A stretch of DNA of 8,355 bases from Pseudomonadota bacterium (lineage in GTDB: Bacteria > Desulfobacterota > Desulfarculia > Desulfarculales > JAHJDS01). Both the position numbers and the translations under genes were made by a program. Of this stretch, positions 6,686 to 8,355 are shown in pieces; within the stretch, counting starts at the first letter, position 1, and every line of letters begins with the position of its first letter. Under the pieces are notes generated by a model. That model was not told where the DNA came from and did not search any database. It saw only the letters and a list, made by a program, of their open reading frames with translations. The stretch is from positions 1 through 8,355 of the forward strand of contig JAHJDS010000199.1 of NCBI GenBank assembly GCA_018812395.1, read 5' to 3'.

Positions 6686-7732
6686 ATGGATCACATGGAT
6701 CGGCGCGATTTTTTAACCACGGTCACCGTCGGCGGGGCGGCCTTTTCCATGGCCGGGGCCCTGTGGCCCACACCCATCCTGGCCGCGCCGGGCAAACCGG
6801 CGGACATCGGCCAGTGCAAGAGCGTCAAGGTGACTTGCGTTTCCGAGGTGGGCTGGTGGGACACCAAAAAACTGATCAAGGGACTGATGGCCGCAGGCGG
6901 TCCCAAAAAGGCCGATCAATGGACCATGCCTTCTGATTTGAACAACGGGGCCGGCAGTTCGTCCTTGATCGAGGTGACTCTGCTCGATGGAAAGGTCAAG
7001 AGGATCCTGCTGGACACCGGCTGGAACCCGGCCTACATGGCCTGGCGCTATCAGATGACCGGGGTGGACAAGCTGCTCAAACAGAACAAGATCGACTACT
7101 TCATCGTGTCCCACGAGCACCTGGATCACTTCTTCGGCCTCGAGGCCACGCTTAGGCTCAACCCCAAGGTGACGATGGTCATTCCCGAGACCTTCCGGCC
7201 CCAGGCCAGACAGTTCATGGCCGGGAAGAGCTTCACCAAGGCCAGCGCCGTGACTAACGTCAAGCACCAGGGCAAGCTCATGGTCATGAAGAAGAGCGGC
7301 GTGCACAAGCTGTTTGACGGGGCGGCCCTGTCGGTCTTCGACATCCCGATAATCCTCAAGATCCGGGGCGAGCAGTCGCTCTACTTCAATGTCAAGGACA
7401 AGGGGCTGGTGCTGATCACCGGTTGCTGTCACCAGACCATCCTCAAGTACGCCGACTTCGCCCAAAAGAACATCAAGGGCGGGGACAAGATGTACGGTCT
7501 GTACGGCGGCCTGCACATCGCCCCCTTCGGACCGCTTAAGCCCCCGCAGGCGGCCTGGATTCGGGGCATGGCCCAGTACAAGTTTAAGAAGGTGGCGTCC
7601 AACCACTGCACCGGTCTGCCGGCGGTGGCCTACATGAAGAAGCTGGGCTACCCGGTGGTCGGCGGCCGGGGCATGGAAGGCTCGATGAGCAAGCTCTACG
7701 TGGGCAACTCGGACGCGGTGACCTTCGGCTGA
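6686..7732 (+). CDS. Tat-exported metallo-beta-lactamase-fold hydrolase (DHPS-like subgroup)
   Basis: This is a 348-residue protein with a twin-arginine signal: RRDFL at 6-10, a hydrophobic segment (about 11-27) and probable cleavage near residues 33-35 (ILAAPG), so the mature enzyme should act in the periplasm after folding in the cytoplasm. The MBL signature is S-H143-E-H145-L-D147-H148. Further candidate ligands are H249 in ITGCCHQ, H277 in YGGLHIAPF and H307 in NHCTGLPA. The CCH and HCTG blocks resemble the subgroup named for archaeal 7,8-dihydropterin-6-methyl-phosphate synthase-like proteins, but that reaction should not be assumed for an exported bacterial member. The ATG at 6686 is chosen because AGGGGGG (6675-6681) sits 4 bases upstream; the next Met (codon 4) is poorly spaced. 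The gene is Lys-rich and appears monocistronic. Fold and export are confident; substrate is unknown. Confidence 0.87.
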   Translation: MDHMDRRDFLTTVTVGGAAFSMAGALWPTPILAAPGKPADIGQCKSVKVTCVSEVGWWDTKKLIKGLMAAGGPKKADQWTMPSDLNNGAGSSSLIEVTLLDGKVKRILLDTGWNPAYMAWRYQMTGVDKLLKQNKIDYFIVSHEHLDHFFGLEATLRLNPKVTMVIPETFRPQARQFMAGKSFTKASAVTNVKHQGKLMVMKKSGVHKLFDGAALSVFDIPIILKIRGEQSLYFNVKDKGLVLITGCCHQTILKYADFAQKNIKGGDKMYGLYGGLHIAPFGPLKPPQAAWIRGMAQYKFKKVASNHCTGLPAVAYMKKLGYPVVGGRGMEGSMSKLYVGNSDAVTFG

Positions 7733-7761
7733 GCCGCTTACGGACCACCGTCAATAGTTAA

Positions 7762-7807
7762 CGGCGGCGTCCGCCGGCTTGAAAAAAAGGGCCGTCGGAC
7801 GCCGCCG
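7762..7807. terminator. Long GC hairpin between convergent genes
   Basis: CGGCGGCGTCCG (7762-7773) and CGGACGCCGCCG (7796-7807) form a perfect 12-bp stem. After one mismatch (C7774/T7795), CGGC (7775-7778) pairs with GCCG (7791-7794), giving an extended stem closed by an A-rich loop. It lies between the MBL gene (+) and the thioredoxin-like gene (-), where a bidirectional transcription end is expected. Neither flank has a T-tract, so it is not a textbook intrinsic terminator. It may stop convergent transcription, protect 3' ends, or be a dispersed palindromic repeat. Nothing else was seen in the 135-base gap. Confidence 0.5.
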
Positions 7808-7867
7808 GATATCAGATCCAACAGCTAATTGATTCCCTGTAACTTGTCGATCCGGCGGGACCGGTTC

Positions 7868-8355
7868 TCATCGGCCGAAGGCCTTGCGCCTGATCTCGGC
7901 GATGACCCGGGCCATGGGCTTGCGGCGGATCTTATTCCCGGCCTGGTAAATGATGATCACCTCCCGAGGCCGGCGGCCCCGGCCGGGATAGACCAGGATC
8001 GTGGGCGTGCCGCTGATTCGGAGTCGGTCGGTCAGGGCCTGCTCCGCCGGCGAGCCGCGGGTGTTGACCATCACCTTGATAATTCCGGCCGTGCCCCGCA
8101 GGAACTCGGGTTGGTGGAAATACCGAGCCAGTAGGGACCGGCAGTAGGGGCAATCCGGGCGAAAGAAAAACAGCAGGACCGGCACCCGACGCCGTTGCCG
8201 CAATCCCATGGCCACCCGATAGGCCATTACTCCCCGCCGCCAGCCCTGACCGGGCATCGTCATCGCTCCGGGGGTGGCCGGTTGGGCCAGGGGACGGCCG
8301 GTCTGGGGCAGGCCGGTCAGGCTGTCCACCGACGGGGCGCAGGCCGCGAACAAGA
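7868..8355 (-). CDS. Thioredoxin-fold protein, probable lipoprotein (5' end missing)
   Basis: About 162 codons of a minus-strand gene are visible, ending at TGA (7868-7870) and running off the window at its 5' end. The first visible residues, LFAACAPSVD, look like the end of a lipoprotein signal peptide with the Cys as the lipidated residue. The codon at 8353-8351 is TTG and is probably an internal Leu, not the start. After a Pro/Gly-rich linker comes a thioredoxin fold: VPVLLFFFRPDCPYC (about 57-71 of the visible part; active site C68-P-Y-C71) and a cis-Pro in SGTPTILVYPG (P117). The CPYC motif is typical of DsbC/DsbG-like and glutaredoxin-like oxidoreductases, suggesting a periplasmic membrane-anchored redox protein. 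The fold is firm; lipidation and exact role are inferred. Confidence 0.78.
   Translation of the reverse strand, partial: LFAACAPSVDSLTGLPQTGRPLAQPATPGAMTMPGQGWRRGVMAYRVAMGLRQRRRVPVLLFFFRPDCPYCRSLLARYFHQPEFLRGTAGIIKVMVNTRGSPAEQALTDRLRISGTPTILVYPGRGRRPREVIIIYQAGNKIRRKPMARVIAEIRRKAFGR

Noticed and set aside
6592..7764. Direct repeat GTTAACGG at 6592-6599 and 7757-7764 flanking the MBL gene, considered as insertion target duplication or attachment site
   Set aside because: Eight bases only, each copy is part of a different local structure, and no transposase or integrase is present; chance is the simplest explanation.
7829..8134. Plus-strand open frame opposite the thioredoxin-like gene
   Set aside because: Antisense to the CPYC protein, no recognisable domain and no ribosome binding site of note.
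8351..8353. TTG as start of the thioredoxin-like gene
   Set aside because: The frame is still open to the window edge and the following residues look like the end of a signal peptide, so the real start is outside the window.
1..8355. CRISPR arrays, tRNA or rRNA genes, insertion sequences
   Set aside because: Read for regularly spaced repeats, cloverleaf-like segments and transposase motifs; none was seen.

Overview
The window is high-GC, densely coding DNA with tightly overlapping genes, and nothing in it looks like phage, a transposon or an rRNA/tRNA locus. The gene content points to an anaerobic, probably deltaproteobacterial (Desulfobacterota-like) bacterium. That content is a FrhB/FdhB-type iron-sulfur flavoprotein next to an indolepyruvate:ferredoxin oxidoreductase, an adenine deaminase, and a Tat-exported metallo-beta-lactamase-fold protein. 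The taxonomic guess is inference from gene families and composition only.

Positions 3-6533 (+) look like one operon of six genes: the 3' part of a FrhB/FdhB-family subunit, iorA, iorB, an aminoglycoside-phosphotransferase-fold kinase, a small P-loop kinase, and adenine deaminase (ade). Junctions are ATGA overlaps (frhB-like/iorA and iorA/iorB), a 14-base gap (iorB/kinase), a TGATG overlap (kinase/P-loop gene) and an 8-base overlap (P-loop gene/ade). IorAB should oxidise arylpyruvates from aromatic amino acid transamination to aryl-CoA with reduced ferredoxin. The FrhB-like protein is a plausible electron-transfer partner. The two kinase-fold genes look like the separated halves of a protein that is often a single fused polypeptide.

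The most notable point is in ade. The frame stops at a TAG (6351-6353), but the next 59 codons in the same frame encode the conserved adenine deaminase C-terminus and end at TGA (6531-6533). Read through, the protein would be 576 residues, a normal length for the family. All eight other gene ends in the window, including the downstream ade end, are TGA. The TAG is therefore a nonsense mutation, a sequence error, or a decoded amber codon (pyrrolysine or a suppressor).

Positions 6534-6685 are a non-coding, locally AT-rich regulatory region with three closely spaced inverted repeats. One overlaps a plausible -10 element. It precedes a monocistronic gene (6686-7732) for a Tat-exported MBL-fold protein of the dihydropterin-phosphate-synthase-like subgroup. 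Positions 7733-7867 hold a long GC-rich hairpin between convergent genes. Positions 7868-8355 (-) carry the 3' part of a thioredoxin-fold protein with a CPYC motif, probably a lipoprotein, whose start lies outside the window.
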